This document shows positions 45,365-55,354 of a stretch of 64,000 nt of DNA, piece after piece. The number at the start of each line of letters is the position of its first letter. Position 1 is the stretch's first letter. The notes under the pieces are model-generated. The model did no database searches and was not told the origin of the DNA. It was given only the letters and a program-made list of their open reading frames with translations. Made by a program: the position numbers and the translations under genes. The stretch is from Clostridioides sp. ES-S-0054-01. Lineage in GTDB: Bacteria > Bacillota > Clostridia > Peptostreptococcales > Peptostreptococcaceae. Where the stretch lies: assembly GCA_021561035.1 (NCBI GenBank), contig CP067346.1, positions 279,001-343,000 on the forward strand, written 5' to 3'.

Positions 45365-45568
45365 ATGATAAGAGTAACAGATTTAAACGGAAGAAGCTAC
45401 ATATTAAATTCAGATCTTATTGTGAGAATTGACTCTGTGCCAGAAAGTAGAATCCTCCTTACAACAGGAGAAAAAAATCTTGTAAAAGAGTCAGTAGATG
45501 AGATAGTAGATAAAGTAATAAAATATAAAAGAAAAATAAATGTAGGTTATATTAGGAGCGAAAAATAA
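45365..45568 (+). CDS. flbD: FlbD-family small flagellar protein
   Basis: A 67-residue protein of the FlbD/YlzI type with IRVTDLNGRSYILNSDLIVRID and LTTGEKNLVKESVDEIVDKV. The function is not settled. The position between flgE and motA is conserved in Firmicutes. It ends exactly at the first base of the motA ATG. Confidence 0.88.
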   Translation: MIRVTDLNGRSYILNSDLIVRIDSVPESRILLTTGEKNLVKESVDEIVDKVIKYKRKINVGYIRSEK

Positions 45569-46386
45569 TGAAAAAAACAGATTCACTGACATTTATTGGA
45601 CTAATATTATCTACAGTATTAGTTCTAGTTGGTGCCGCAAAAGGAAGTAGTTCAGGTTTAAAGAATTTTTATGATTTTTCATCAATATTAATTACAGTGC
45701 TTGGGTCATTTGGAGCGCTAATGATTACATTTACTATAGATGATATAAAACTTATGAAAAATGCATTACAGTACTCATTTAAAACAATGAGTATATCAAA
45801 ATTAGATTTATTGGAACAATTTAAAACACTTTCTAAAAAAGCTAGAAAAGAAGGTCTTTTATCAATAGAAAACGATGTAATGGAAATAGAAGACCCATTT
45901 ATGAAGAAAGGATTAGAGTTATGTATTGATGGTCTGGAAATCAATGAGATAAGGTCCATCTTAGAACTAGAAATAGACTCTGTTGAAGATACAAATAACA
46001 GATACTCTAAACTATTTAAAACTTGGGGTACTTTTGCACCTGCATTTGGGATGTTGGGTACGCTAATAGGTCTTATACAAATGCTAGCTGACCTTACATC
46101 TCCAGATTTAATAGCATCTGGTATGGGAAAGGCATTAATTACGACATTTTATGGTTCTTTACTTGCCAATATCGCTTTAAACCCAATTGCATATAATATA
46201 GATGCAAAGAGCGAAAAAGAAATTTACGTAAAGGAAATGATGCTAGAAGGCATAATAAGCATACAATCTGGAGAAAGCAGTATAGTAGTTGAGGAGCGTT
46301 TAGCAACATACCTTTCAAGCAACGAGAGACTAGAAATTATGACATCCAATAAAAATACAGAAAGAGCAATGAGCAATGGCGCGTAA
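45568..46386 (+). CDS. motA: Motor stator protein MotA
   Basis: A stator subunit forming the ion channel with MotB. The 272-residue protein has four membrane segments (about 8-24, 34-52, 154-175, 187-207) and the charged cytoplasmic loop with ARKEGLLSIENDVMEIEDPFMKKGL. The segment APAFGMLGTLIGLIQML is the conserved third helix. It overlaps the start of motB by 11 bases. Confidence 0.96.
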   Translation: MKKTDSLTFIGLILSTVLVLVGAAKGSSSGLKNFYDFSSILITVLGSFGALMITFTIDDIKLMKNALQYSFKTMSISKLDLLEQFKTLSKKARKEGLLSIENDVMEIEDPFMKKGLELCIDGLEINEIRSILELEIDSVEDTNNRYSKLFKTWGTFAPAFGMLGTLIGLIQMLADLTSPDLIASGMGKALITTFYGSLLANIALNPIAYNIDAKSEKEIYVKEMMLEGIISIQSGESSIVVEERLATYLSSNERLEIMTSNKNTERAMSNGA

Positions 46387-47071
46387 AAAAAATAAGAAAA
46401 AGGATGAGATAAATCCAGATGCATGGTTAGCTACTTATTCAGATACAATAACACTAATTCTTACATTTTTCGTATTATTGTATGCAACATCAGTTGTAGA
46501 TATGGAAAAATTCAAAAATATAGCAGATGCGTTAAAAGGTCAATTTTCTGGGATGAGTATGTTTAGTACAGGTTCAAGTACAAGTGAAAAATCTCCAATA
46601 GATAGTGTTTTGGTAGATAAAAATGATAAGTCAAATTTAGAACAGGATTTAAAAGATAAGGTTAATAATTCTAACTTACAAAATAGTGTAACAGTTAAAG
46701 ATGATAGTAGAGGGGTTTTACTAGAGCTAGATGATTCAATTTTATTTGACTCTGGGATTTCTGAGTTAAAAGTCAATAGTAAAGCTACTCTCAATAAAGT
46801 ATATGACATGATAAAAATGATGAAAAATAAGATAGTTATAGAAGGCCATACTGATAATGTACCTGTAAAATCAAGTACACATGAATCCAATTGGGATTTA
46901 TCTTCTAGTAGAGCAGTAAGTGTTGTAAGATACTTTGTAGAAGAAAAGGGCATGGACCCTAAGCTATTTTCGGCAACAGGATGTGGAGAGTATCAACCTT
47001 TGGTATCAAATGAAACAGCAAAGGGAAGAGCTGAGAATAGAAGAGTTAATATACTTATAACTATTGACTAG
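46376..47071 (+). CDS. motB: Motor stator protein MotB
   Basis: MotB anchors the stator to peptidoglycan. The 231-residue protein has a single N-terminal membrane segment with the ion-binding Asp in ATYSDTITLILTFFVLLYATS (about residue 22), a linker, and a C-terminal OmpA-like peptidoglycan-binding domain with EGHTDNVPVK and the SRA-x-SVVRYF segment. The start overlaps motA. Confidence 0.96.
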   Translation: MARKKNKKKDEINPDAWLATYSDTITLILTFFVLLYATSVVDMEKFKNIADALKGQFSGMSMFSTGSSTSEKSPIDSVLVDKNDKSNLEQDLKDKVNNSNLQNSVTVKDDSRGVLLELDDSILFDSGISELKVNSKATLNKVYDMIKMMKNKIVIEGHTDNVPVKSSTHESNWDLSSSRAVSVVRYFVEEKGMDPKLFSATGCGEYQPLVSNETAKGRAENRRVNILITID

Positions 47072-47082
47072 GAGGAAGAGGT

Positions 47083-47526
47083 TTGTTCAAAAATAAAAAA
47101 ATTATTATAATTATTTTGATACTGATTATTCTCTCAGCAGGAGCAGGGTTTTTTATATTAGGTGAAGGTGGAAATAAACAAGTTAACAAGATTATGAGTT
47201 TGTTTATTCCAACAGGAAAAGTTAAAGATGAAGTAAAGACAGAAAATCTTGACTTAGAAGAAATGATACTTAAACTAGCTGATGAAGGTGTAAGATATCT
47301 AAAAGTATCAATAACTGTATCTTATGATTCTTCATATAAAGATATAGAAAAAAATACACCTTTAATTAGGGATAATATCATAAATTGCTTTATGGCAAAA
47401 AGAGCAGATGATTTTACTGCTGAAAATTTAAATAACATAAAAGAAGAAATAAAAAATATATTAAATACACGCCTAGGTGAAAATGTAATTCAAAGTATAT
47501 ATTTCACAAATATAGTAGTGCAATAA
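47083..47526 (+). CDS. fliL: Flagellar basal-body associated protein FliL
   Basis: FliL helps the stators in the membrane around the rod. The 147-residue protein starts with a membrane segment (about 5-23) and continues with a periplasm-side domain with YLKVSITVSYDSSYKDIEKNTPLIRDNIIN, a FliL feature. The start is TTG with GGAGGAAG about 6 bases upstream. Confidence 0.9.
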   Translation: MFKNKKIIIIILILIILSAGAGFFILGEGGNKQVNKIMSLFIPTGKVKDEVKTENLDLEEMILKLADEGVRYLKVSITVSYDSSYKDIEKNTPLIRDNIINCFMAKRADDFTAENLNNIKEEIKNILNTRLGENVIQSIYFTNIVVQ

Positions 47527-47540
47527 AAGGATGGTAAGAC

Positions 47541-47915
47541 ATGGTACTTTATTTATTAAAGATATTAATATGTATCCCAATAATTTTAATATTGATAGTC
47601 TTATCTTTAAAAATTAGCCAAGGAACTTTATTAAAAAAATACAATGATAAGTATGTAAAAATATTAGATATTGTAAGTATAAGTAAAAACAATAGCATAA
47701 TAATTTTAAAAATGGGTGAAGAAGGATGCATTATGGCATCTTCTTCCTCTAGTATGAATAAAATAAAAGACTTAACCAAAGAAGAAATATCAAAAATAGA
47801 AGACGACATTAAAGAAAGAAATTTTAAAATTCAAGATTTTAAAATGGAAAGAATCAAAATGAAATATGATTTCAGTAGATATATTGGAAAATTTACAAAA
47901 AAGGAAGATAAGTAA
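47541..47915 (+). CDS. fliZ: Flagellar export protein, FliO/FliZ type
   Basis: A 124-residue single-membrane-span protein (about 5-24) with a cytoplasmic domain beginning VKILDIVSISKNNSIIILKMGEE. This size, topology and position before fliP is the FliO role, called FliZ in Firmicutes. FliO sequences vary much, so the call rests partly on context. It ends just before the fliP ATG. Confidence 0.8.
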   Translation: MVLYLLKILICIPIILILIVLSLKISQGTLLKKYNDKYVKILDIVSISKNNSIIILKMGEEGCIMASSSSSMNKIKDLTKEEISKIEDDIKERNFKIQDFKMERIKMKYDFSRYIGKFTKKEDK

Positions 47916-48581
47916 ATGGAACTATTATCAGAATTACCTTTGGCTGATGTACCATATACAAGTTCAATGCAATTGTTTTTATTTCTAACTGCATTAATGT
48001 TTTTACCATTTGTAATGTTCATGATGACAAGCTTTGTCAGAATAGTTATAAGTTTATCGTTTTTAAAATCAGCATTAGGAGCACAGCAAGCAATTCCAAG
48101 TCAAATTTTGGTAGGGCTTGCAATAGTATTGACAATATTTATAATGAGACCAGTATTAAATGAGATAAACGAAAAGGCATTACAACCATATATGAAAGAA
48201 GAAGTCACTATGGAAGAAGCTATGAAGGAAGCAGAAGGACCTATTAAAGAGTTTTTATTAAAGCAAACTAGACAGACAGACTTAGATTTATTTGTAGAGC
48301 AAGCTGGTTTAAAAGAAAAGAAACTAACTCGTGAAAATATACCATTATCTGTTGTAGTTCCAGCATTTGCTATAAGTGAACTAAAAACTGCTTTTCAAAT
48401 AGGATTTTTAATATATATACCATTTTTGATAATAGACCTTGTTGTGGCAAGTGTTTTGATGTCTATGGGTATGTTTATGTTGCCTCCAGTCATGATATCA
48501 TTACCATTTAAGTTATTATTATTTGTAATGGTAGATGGATGGAACTTGATAGTAAAAACATTGATATTGGGGTTTAGATAG
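47916..48581 (+). CDS. fliP: Flagellar export gate protein FliP
   Basis: FliP makes the export channel with FliQ and FliR. At 221 residues it has four membrane segments and the motifs MTSFVRIVISLSFLKSALGAQQ and PSQILVGLAIVLTIF. The end carries MGMFMLPPVMISLPFKLLLFVMVDGWNLIV. It lacks a long cleavable signal peptide at this start. The start codon follows the fliZ stop directly. Confidence 0.96.
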   Translation: MELLSELPLADVPYTSSMQLFLFLTALMFLPFVMFMMTSFVRIVISLSFLKSALGAQQAIPSQILVGLAIVLTIFIMRPVLNEINEKALQPYMKEEVTMEEAMKEAEGPIKEFLLKQTRQTDLDLFVEQAGLKEKKLTRENIPLSVVVPAFAISELKTAFQIGFLIYIPFLIIDLVVASVLMSMGMFMLPPVMISLPFKLLLFVMVDGWNLIVKTLILGFR

Positions 48582-48593
48582 GAGAAAAATAGC

Positions 48594-48863
48594 ATGAGTG
48601 AATTTATGATAATGAGTGTTCTTAAAAATGGTATGTTTACAGGGGCTATGATTGCAGCTCCAGTACTCATTGTTTCTCTTGTAGTTGGGCTTTTAATAAG
48701 CGTGTTTCAAGCTACAACTCAAATTCAAGAGCAAACATTGACATTTGTACCAAAGCTAATAGCAATTCTCTTAGTAGTAGCTATCGGTGGAAGCTGGATG
48801 TTACATACTCTTACTGGCTTTACTTCTGAGATATTCAATATGATATCTCTTATAACTAAATAA
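48594..48863 (+). CDS. fliQ: Flagellar export gate protein FliQ
   Basis: An 89-residue, two-helix membrane protein with AAPVLIVSLVVGLLISVFQATTQIQEQTLTFVPKL, the FliQ consensus. It lies between fliP and the FliR-FlhB fusion. GGAGAAAAATA precedes the ATG. Confidence 0.95.
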   Translation: MSEFMIMSVLKNGMFTGAMIAAPVLIVSLVVGLLISVFQATTQIQEQTLTFVPKLIAILLVVAIGGSWMLHTLTGFTSEIFNMISLITK

Positions 48864-48874
48864 GTAGGATATAT

Positions 48875-50689
48875 ATGATTTTTGTATTTATTAGAATAGT
48901 AGCATTCTTTGGAACACTAAGAATACTATTTCCAGCTGGAACACCTGCTTTATTTAAGTCACTCTTTGCAATCATTATATCAATATTGATTTCAAGTACT
49001 ATGCAAATTGAATATGCAACAAATATAGACAACATTATATTGTTTACGTTATATGGTATAAACGAGACTATAACAGGGATTATACTTGGATATATAACCA
49101 ATCTATGTTTTTATAGTATCAGAATGGCAGGTTCTATGATGGACCAACAGATGGGATTATCAATGATTAATATGTTTGACCCAAACTCACTAACTCAAAC
49201 GACTTTAATTGATAATCTTATGAACTGGACAGCACTTATGATATTTTTTAGCATGGATGGTCATCATGTTTTAATTCGAGGTATAAGGTATAGTTTTGAG
49301 TTAATTCCAATAGGAAAATCATTTGTAGATAATAATATAGATTATATAATAAACATATTTGTACAGTGCTTTTTAACTGGATTTAAAATAGCAATACCTA
49401 TTGTACTTTGTCTACTTATGGCAGATTTTATCTTAGGGCTTATATCGAGAAGTGTGCCTCAACTAAATGTAATGATAGTTGGTATGCCATTAAAAATATT
49501 GGTTGGTATTGCACTATTTATCATATCAATACCTTTAATTGTCAACCAAATAAGCCATTTATTAAGTCAAATACCAAAGATGTATGAAGGAACTTTTGCA
49601 CTAGCTCCTATGTTTTTTATGGGCTCAACAGATAAAACAGAAGAAGCTACTCCAAAGAAAAAAGGAGAACAAAGAAAGAAAGGTAATATAGCAAAGAGTA
49701 GAGAATTACCCGTTGCAATGACTCTACTTGCATTCACCTTATTAGTACCTACATTATTTTCATATGTAGTAGATACACTTAAATCTTCACTTAATTATTT
49801 TTTGAGTCTGGATTTTTATATGAACATAAATTATTCAAATCTAGAAAACTTAGTTATAGTAGGATTAATGGATTTTTTTAAGATATTTTTGCCAATAGCT
49901 ATTCCATTCTTAGTTTTAGGTATAGCAGCTAACCTATTTCAAGTGGGAATATTGTTTACTGGCGAAACTTTGAAGCCAAATATATCAAAATTAAATCCAG
50001 TTAGCGGATTCAAAAACATGTTTTCTATGAGAAGTTTATCAACTTTAATAAAGGATACAGCGATTATATCTATTTTAGCTTATATAGGATATAGATTCTT
50101 TCAAGATAATTATTTGGACATATTAAAACTAGGTAATATATATCTGCCAAGTTTAATGTACACAGTCAAAGACTTAGTATATTCCATATTGAGTAAGATT
50201 TGTGTAGCTATGATAGTTATAGCAGTTGCAGATTATTTTTATCAAAGATATAGTCATAAAAAGCAACTGAGAATGACAAAACAAGAAGTTAAAGATGAAT
50301 ATAAAAACTCAGAAGGAGACCCAGAAATAAAAGCTAAGATAAAACAAAAACAAAGACAAATTTCATCTCAAAGGACTATGCAAGCAGTGCCAAGTGCTAC
50401 TGTAATAGTAACCAATCCAACCCACTTATCTATAGCAGTAAGATATGAAAAAGGGAAGGACCAAGCTCCAGTAGTAGTGGCAAAAGGTGCAGATTATTTA
50501 GCTTTTAAGATAAGGGAAATTGCAAAGGGAAATGACATCCCTATAATAGAAAATAAACCTATTGCTAGGTTATTATATAAACAAGTAGAAATAGACCAAG
50601 AAATTCCAGAAGACATGTATCAAGCTTTTGCAGAGATATTAGTAGCAGTATATAAAATCAAAAATAGATACAAAGTCTCAAAAAGGTAG
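48875..50689 (+). CDS. fliR-flhB: Fused export gate proteins FliR-FlhB
   Basis: One 604-residue protein combining FliR (about 1-250; RIVAFFGTLRILFPAGTPALF, DQQMGLSMINMFDP) and FlhB (about 255-604; DKTEEATPKKKGEQRKKGNIAKSRELP, four membrane segments). The autocleavage motif Asn-Pro-Thr-His is at 514-517. FlhB switches export from hook to filament proteins after cleavage. The fusion is known in Clostridia. It fixes FliR:FlhB at 1:1. It starts 11 bases after fliQ. Confidence 0.95.
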   Translation: MIFVFIRIVAFFGTLRILFPAGTPALFKSLFAIIISILISSTMQIEYATNIDNIILFTLYGINETITGIILGYITNLCFYSIRMAGSMMDQQMGLSMINMFDPNSLTQTTLIDNLMNWTALMIFFSMDGHHVLIRGIRYSFELIPIGKSFVDNNIDYIINIFVQCFLTGFKIAIPIVLCLLMADFILGLISRSVPQLNVMIVGMPLKILVGIALFIISIPLIVNQISHLLSQIPKMYEGTFALAPMFFMGSTDKTEEATPKKKGEQRKKGNIAKSRELPVAMTLLAFTLLVPTLFSYVVDTLKSSLNYFLSLDFYMNINYSNLENLVIVGLMDFFKIFLPIAIPFLVLGIAANLFQVGILFTGETLKPNISKLNPVSGFKNMFSMRSLSTLIKDTAIISILAYIGYRFFQDNYLDILKLGNIYLPSLMYTVKDLVYSILSKICVAMIVIAVADYFYQRYSHKKQLRMTKQEVKDEYKNSEGDPEIKAKIKQKQRQISSQRTMQAVPSATVIVTNPTHLSIAVRYEKGKDQAPVVVAKGADYLAFKIREIAKGNDIPIIENKPIARLLYKQVEIDQEIPEDMYQAFAEILVAVYKIKNRYKVSKR

Positions 50690-50697
50690 GATAAGTA

Positions 50698-52773
50698 ATG
50701 AATAAGTTTAATCTAAAGGAAAATATGGACGTAATAGTGGCTTTTGGTGTTGTAGGAATTGTTCTTATGATGATAGTGCCATTACCTACATTTGTATTAG
50801 ATATTTTACTGGCAATTAACATAAGTTTATCTGTGCTAATTTTATTAATGACATTGTTTACAACAAATGTACTTGATTTATCTATATTTCCAACAGTGTT
50901 ACTTGTAACGACACTATTTAGATTGGGATTAAATCTTTCGTCAACTAGATTGATTTTAACTCAGGGTTATGCAGGTGAAGTTATAGAAGCATTTGGAAGT
51001 TTTGTTGTAGGAGGAAATTACGTAGTAGGAATAATTATATTCCTAATTATATTAATTGTTCAGTTTGTTGTTATAACCAATGGTTCTGGAAGAGTATCTG
51101 AAGTAACAGCTAGATTTACGTTAGATGCAATGCCAGGTAAGCAGATGAGTATAGATGCAGATTTAAATGCAGGAGTTATAGATGACAAAACTGCTAGAAA
51201 AAGAAGAAAAGAACTCCAACAAGAAGCAGACTTTTATGGTTCTATGGACGGAGCAAATAAGTTTGTAAAGGGAGATGCCATAGCAGGTCTTATAGTAACA
51301 GCAATAAACATAATAGGTGGAATTGTAATAGGAGCTGTAATGCTAAATATGACTCTTATGGATGCAGCACAGACATATGTAAGACTTACCATAGGAGATG
51401 GTCTTGTAAGTCAGATACCAGCTCTATTAATATCCACATCAGCAGGTATAATCGTAACAAGAGCTTCTACAGATGAAAACTTTGGTGGATTAGTAGGTAG
51501 ACAATTAACAGCAATACCAAAGGCAATAATGATGACTGGATGTGTTTTAATTGTACTTGGTATGATGCCTGGATTACCTAAACCAGCATTTTTTTCACTG
51601 GGTATAGGTGCTATAGCAGCAGGTTACTTTTTAGGAAGAGAAAAGAAAGATACTTTAGAAGATTTGGATTTTGAAAAACCTGATATGGTAAATCCAGATA
51701 AAAATGAAGTGGAAGATGTGACAAACTTAATAAATGTAGAATCAATAGAAGTAGAAATTGGATATGGTTTAATATCTTTAGCAGATGAATCAGCAGGAGG
51801 AGATTTACTTCAGAGAATAGCATCAATAAGAAGACAATGTGCAATAGACATGGGTATAGTTGTACAACCTATAAGAATAAGAGATAATTTACAACTAAAT
51901 CCAAACCAATACAATATAAAAATAAAAGGAAATGTAGTTGGTGGGTATGAGATAATGCCTAATATGGTTTTATGTATGGACCCTATGAATCAAGGTTTTA
52001 ATATATTTGGAATAAAGACAATTGAGCCTACTTTTGGAATAGAGGCACTCTGGATAGAAAGTAACAAGGTAGAAGATGCAGAGTTAAAAGGTTATACAGT
52101 TGTAGATTCATCCACAATACTTATAACCCACTTACTAGATATAATAAAATCCAATGCACATGAATTGCTGGGAAGACAAGAAGTTAAGACTATTATAGAT
52201 GCAGCCAGAGAAAATTATAGTGCTGTAGTAGATGAATTGATACCAGATTTAATGACACTTGGTGAAATTCAAAAAGTGCTTAAAAATCTGTTAAGAGAAA
52301 AAGTGAATATAAAGGATAGGGTTACAATCCTTGAAACACTTGCAGACCAGTCTCGAAATACAAAAGATATAGAGTTACTTACTGAATATGTAAGAATAGC
52401 TCTGGCTAGAAGTATTTGCACTAATTTAGTAGATGAAGATAAGGCAATTGTAGTGGCTACATTATCTCCAGAAACTGAGGAACTGGTATCTAATAATTTA
52501 CAAAGGTCTGTAAATGGAACTTATCCAGCAGTTGACCCAGAAAACACAAATAAAATATTTGAGAGTATACAAGAAGTAATGAACAATGTATATTTCAATC
52601 ATAATATACCAGTAATAGTAGTATCACCAAAGATAAGAGCTCCTTTTAGAAAATTAGTTGAAATTGTATATCCTAATTTGACTGTACTATCATTAAATGA
52701 AATACCTAACGATATTAAAATCAAAGCAGAAGGTGTGGTGAGCATATATGATGACGAAAAAGTATACAGCTAA
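50698..52773 (+). CDS. flhA: Flagellar export gate protein FlhA
   Basis: FlhA forms the nine-fold cytoplasmic ring of the export gate. The 691-residue protein has about eight membrane segments in the first 310 residues, with the FHIPEP-type region ARFTLDAMPGKQMSIDADLNAG, and a large cytoplasmic domain ending in SLNEIPNDIKIKAEGVV. It lies after FliR-FlhB and overlaps flhF by 26 bases. Confidence 0.97.
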   Translation: MNKFNLKENMDVIVAFGVVGIVLMMIVPLPTFVLDILLAINISLSVLILLMTLFTTNVLDLSIFPTVLLVTTLFRLGLNLSSTRLILTQGYAGEVIEAFGSFVVGGNYVVGIIIFLIILIVQFVVITNGSGRVSEVTARFTLDAMPGKQMSIDADLNAGVIDDKTARKRRKELQQEADFYGSMDGANKFVKGDAIAGLIVTAINIIGGIVIGAVMLNMTLMDAAQTYVRLTIGDGLVSQIPALLISTSAGIIVTRASTDENFGGLVGRQLTAIPKAIMMTGCVLIVLGMMPGLPKPAFFSLGIGAIAAGYFLGREKKDTLEDLDFEKPDMVNPDKNEVEDVTNLINVESIEVEIGYGLISLADESAGGDLLQRIASIRRQCAIDMGIVVQPIRIRDNLQLNPNQYNIKIKGNVVGGYEIMPNMVLCMDPMNQGFNIFGIKTIEPTFGIEALWIESNKVEDAELKGYTVVDSSTILITHLLDIIKSNAHELLGRQEVKTIIDAARENYSAVVDELIPDLMTLGEIQKVLKNLLREKVNIKDRVTILETLADQSRNTKDIELLTEYVRIALARSICTNLVDEDKAIVVATLSPETEELVSNNLQRSVNGTYPAVDPENTNKIFESIQEVMNNVYFNHNIPVIVVSPKIRAPFRKLVEIVYPNLTVLSLNEIPNDIKIKAEGVVSIYDDEKVYS

Positions 52774-53764
52774 CACAATTCAGGATGCTATGAATCTAGC
52801 CAAAATGGAATTGGGCGATAATATTACATTAATAGATAAAAAAGAAGTAAGAAAATCTGGAATACAAGGTATTTTTGCCAAGAAAGATATTGAACTAACA
52901 ATTGGATGGGAAAAGAGAGAAAACGTAGAACAAAAAGATTTAAAACGAGAGATAGAACAATTAAAGTCAATTATAAGTAATATGGGGTTTGATGATAAGA
53001 GAGATGATGATATAGATAAAATATGTAAGAATCTACTAAGCCTAGAATTAAATGAAGAGATTGTGGAATCTATAAGAATTGATTTGCAAGAAATGAAGTT
53101 AAATGGGATTGATACAAGTAAGAATTTAGTAGAAAGTCTAAAAAAAAGAGTTAAAATAGAAAATCAAGAGATAAATGGGAAAATTGCTCTAGTTGGTCCA
53201 CCAGGCGTGGGTAAAACAACTACAATAGCAAAGCTAGCTGCAAAATTAGTTTTTGGGGAAAATAAAAAAGTAGGAGTAATTACTATAGATACATATAGAA
53301 TTGGTGCTGTAGAACAGTTAAAGATATATACGGACATAATGAATATTCCTTTTAAAGGAGTAATAAGCCCTGATGAGATGGAGTTGGCACTTGATGAGAT
53401 GAAAGATTGTGATATTGTATTAATAGATACAACAGGTAGAGGGTATAAAAACTCTATGCAAATACTAGAAATCAAAAATCTCATAGATAAAGCTGAAATT
53501 GATAATATATATTTAGTTTTGAATTGTACAACAAGAGAAAGTGATACAAAAGCAATTATAGATTCATATAGAAATGTGAATTTTAAAAGCTTAATAATTA
53601 CAAAGCTAGATGAAACAAACACATATGGCTCAATATTTAATATAATGAATTATGCACAAAAACCAATATCATATATTACAACAGGACAAAATGTTCCTGA
53701 TGATATTATAAAACCTAATGAAGATAAGATTATAAGATTATTATTAGGAGTTGAAAGTATATGA
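52748..53764 (+). CDS. flhF: Flagellar placement GTPase FlhF
   Basis: An SRP-type GTPase that controls number and placement of flagella. The 338-residue protein has an N-terminal basic region KYTANTIQDAMNLAKMELGDNITLIDKKEV, helical linker, and G domain with VGPPGVGKTTTIAKLAAKL (G1 near 150-158), then DTTGRG and TKLDETNTYG. The start is ATG 52748 (or 52751), inside flhA. It overlaps flhG by 4 bases, consistent with the FlhF/FlhG regulator pair. Confidence 0.95.
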   Translation: MMTKKYTANTIQDAMNLAKMELGDNITLIDKKEVRKSGIQGIFAKKDIELTIGWEKRENVEQKDLKREIEQLKSIISNMGFDDKRDDDIDKICKNLLSLELNEEIVESIRIDLQEMKLNGIDTSKNLVESLKKRVKIENQEINGKIALVGPPGVGKTTTIAKLAAKLVFGENKKVGVITIDTYRIGAVEQLKIYTDIMNIPFKGVISPDEMELALDEMKDCDIVLIDTTGRGYKNSMQILEIKNLIDKAEIDNIYLVLNCTTRESDTKAIIDSYRNVNFKSLIITKLDETNTYGSIFNIMNYAQKPISYITTGQNVPDDIIKPNEDKIIRLLLGVESI

Positions 53765-54639
53765 TAGACCAAGCTCAAATTTTGAGAAAAATGGCAATAG
53801 AAAAAAGAGGACTTAATGAATTTATAGTAGAGAATGACAATACACCTAAGATAATTACAATAGCTTCTGGTAAAGGTGGAGTTGGAAAGAGTAATCTCGC
53901 TACAAATTTGTCTATATGTTTGACCAAACTTAATAAAAAAGTTCTTATACTAGATGCAGATATAGGTATGTCTAATATAGATATAATAATGGGGGTGAAT
54001 GTAAAGGGGACTATAATTGATGTAATTAATGGTGAGAAAAACATAGAAGATATAATTTCACAGACTAAGTATGGTGTAAATATAATATCTGGAGGTTCTG
54101 CCCTTAATCATATAGAAGACTTTACAGAAGTCCAAAGAAATAAGTTTATACATATCATAGAACAGATTCATGATGTGGATTTTATAATAATTGATACAGG
54201 AGCTGGTATGAGTAAAAGCCTATTGTCATTTATATATTGTAGTACTGAATTTTTCTTAATAACAACTCCAGAACCGACGGCATTGACTGACGCATATAGT
54301 TTATTGAAAGCTATAAGTAATTTTGGTATAAAGAGAAGTGCAAACATAATAATCAATAGGGTAATTAATTTAGAAGAAGCAAAATCCACATATAATAAAA
54401 TAAATACAGTTGTGGATAAATTTCTAAATCTTAATTTAGAATTGTATGGATATATAATAGATGATAAAAAAGTAGGCGTATGTGTAAAAAAACAGATACC
54501 ATTCATTTTAGAATATCCTACAAGCATTGCATCAAAATGTATTATAACTATAGCAAAGAGAATAGTAGGTCAGTCAAGAGAAGATATTGTTGATAATAAA
54601 GGTTTACTAAGAAAGATGTTTAGTATATTTAAAAGCTAA
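53761..54639 (+). CDS. flhG: FlhF-regulating ATPase FlhG (FleN/YlxH)
   Basis: A MinD-like ATPase that limits flagellar number. The 292-residue protein starts with IDQAQILRKMA, the DQA-xx-LR motif that stimulates FlhF GTPase. It then carries the deviant Walker A ASGKGGVGKSN near residue 36 and LILDADIGMSNIDI. Switch-like IIDTGAGMS is present. It lies between flhF and sigD. Confidence 0.94.
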   Translation: MIDQAQILRKMAIEKRGLNEFIVENDNTPKIITIASGKGGVGKSNLATNLSICLTKLNKKVLILDADIGMSNIDIIMGVNVKGTIIDVINGEKNIEDIISQTKYGVNIISGGSALNHIEDFTEVQRNKFIHIIEQIHDVDFIIIDTGAGMSKSLLSFIYCSTEFFLITTPEPTALTDAYSLLKAISNFGIKRSANIIINRVINLEEAKSTYNKINTVVDKFLNLNLELYGYIIDDKKVGVCVKKQIPFILEYPTSIASKCIITIAKRIVGQSREDIVDNKGLLRKMFSIFKS

Positions 54640-54652
54640 GGAGGCGTAGTTA

Positions 54653-55354
54653 ATGAATAGAGAAGAATTAATAAAAGAGAATATGCCTCTTGTAAAGAGT
54701 ATAGCAAAAAAATTTTTTATACCAGGGAAAGGTTTTGAATATCAAGATTTAGTAAATAGTGGAGTCATTGGATTGATTGATGCAATAAATAAATTTGATG
54801 CTGAAAAGGGAGCAAAATTTTCTAGTTATTCTTATATAAAGATAAAATCTGCCATATTAGATGAAATCAGAAATCAAAGTCCGATTTCTAAACATAATTT
54901 AACTAAAGTAAATAAGTATAATAGAGTGGTAGAAAAGTTGCAATCTGAATTATTAAGAGAGCCAACTTCACATGAAATTGTAAACGAATTAAATGTTTCA
55001 GAAAAAGAACTTCATGATATCGAAAGTAATATAGACATGCTAAACATTGTGTCATTAAACTATGTAGTCTTTGAAGATACAAATGAAACTGTACAAGATG
55101 TAATAAGTGATAGAGAAGAAGAGATTCCAGAAAATGTAATAGAAGAAGAAGAAAAGTTAGAGATTCTATCTAAAGCAATTAGTAATTTAAAGGAAAGGGA
55201 AAAATTAATACTTTCACTGTACTATTATGAAGATTTAAATCTAAAGGAGATAGGGAAAGTGCTAGGTGTTTCAGAATCAAGAGTTTCACAACTCCACAGA
55301 AAATCGATAAGAAACCTAAGAAATAAAATAAAAGAACTTAAATATTCTATATAG
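54653..55354 (+). CDS. sigD: Flagellar sigma factor sigma-D (FliA, sigma-28)
   Basis: A 233-residue sigma factor. Region 2: YQDLVNSGVIGLIDAINKFDAEKGAKFSSYSYIKIKSAILDEIR; region 3 in the middle; region 4: LKEIGKVLGVSESRVSQLHRKSIRNLRNK. It directs the CCGATAA promoters of the late flagellar genes and, from published work, activates tcdR and thereby toxin genes. FlgM (12472) is its inhibitor. AAGGAGGCG precedes the ATG. Confidence 0.96.
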   Translation: MNREELIKENMPLVKSIAKKFFIPGKGFEYQDLVNSGVIGLIDAINKFDAEKGAKFSSYSYIKIKSAILDEIRNQSPISKHNLTKVNKYNRVVEKLQSELLREPTSHEIVNELNVSEKELHDIESNIDMLNIVSLNYVVFEDTNETVQDVISDREEEIPENVIEEEEKLEILSKAISNLKEREKLILSLYYYEDLNLKEIGKVLGVSESRVSQLHRKSIRNLRNKIKELKYSI

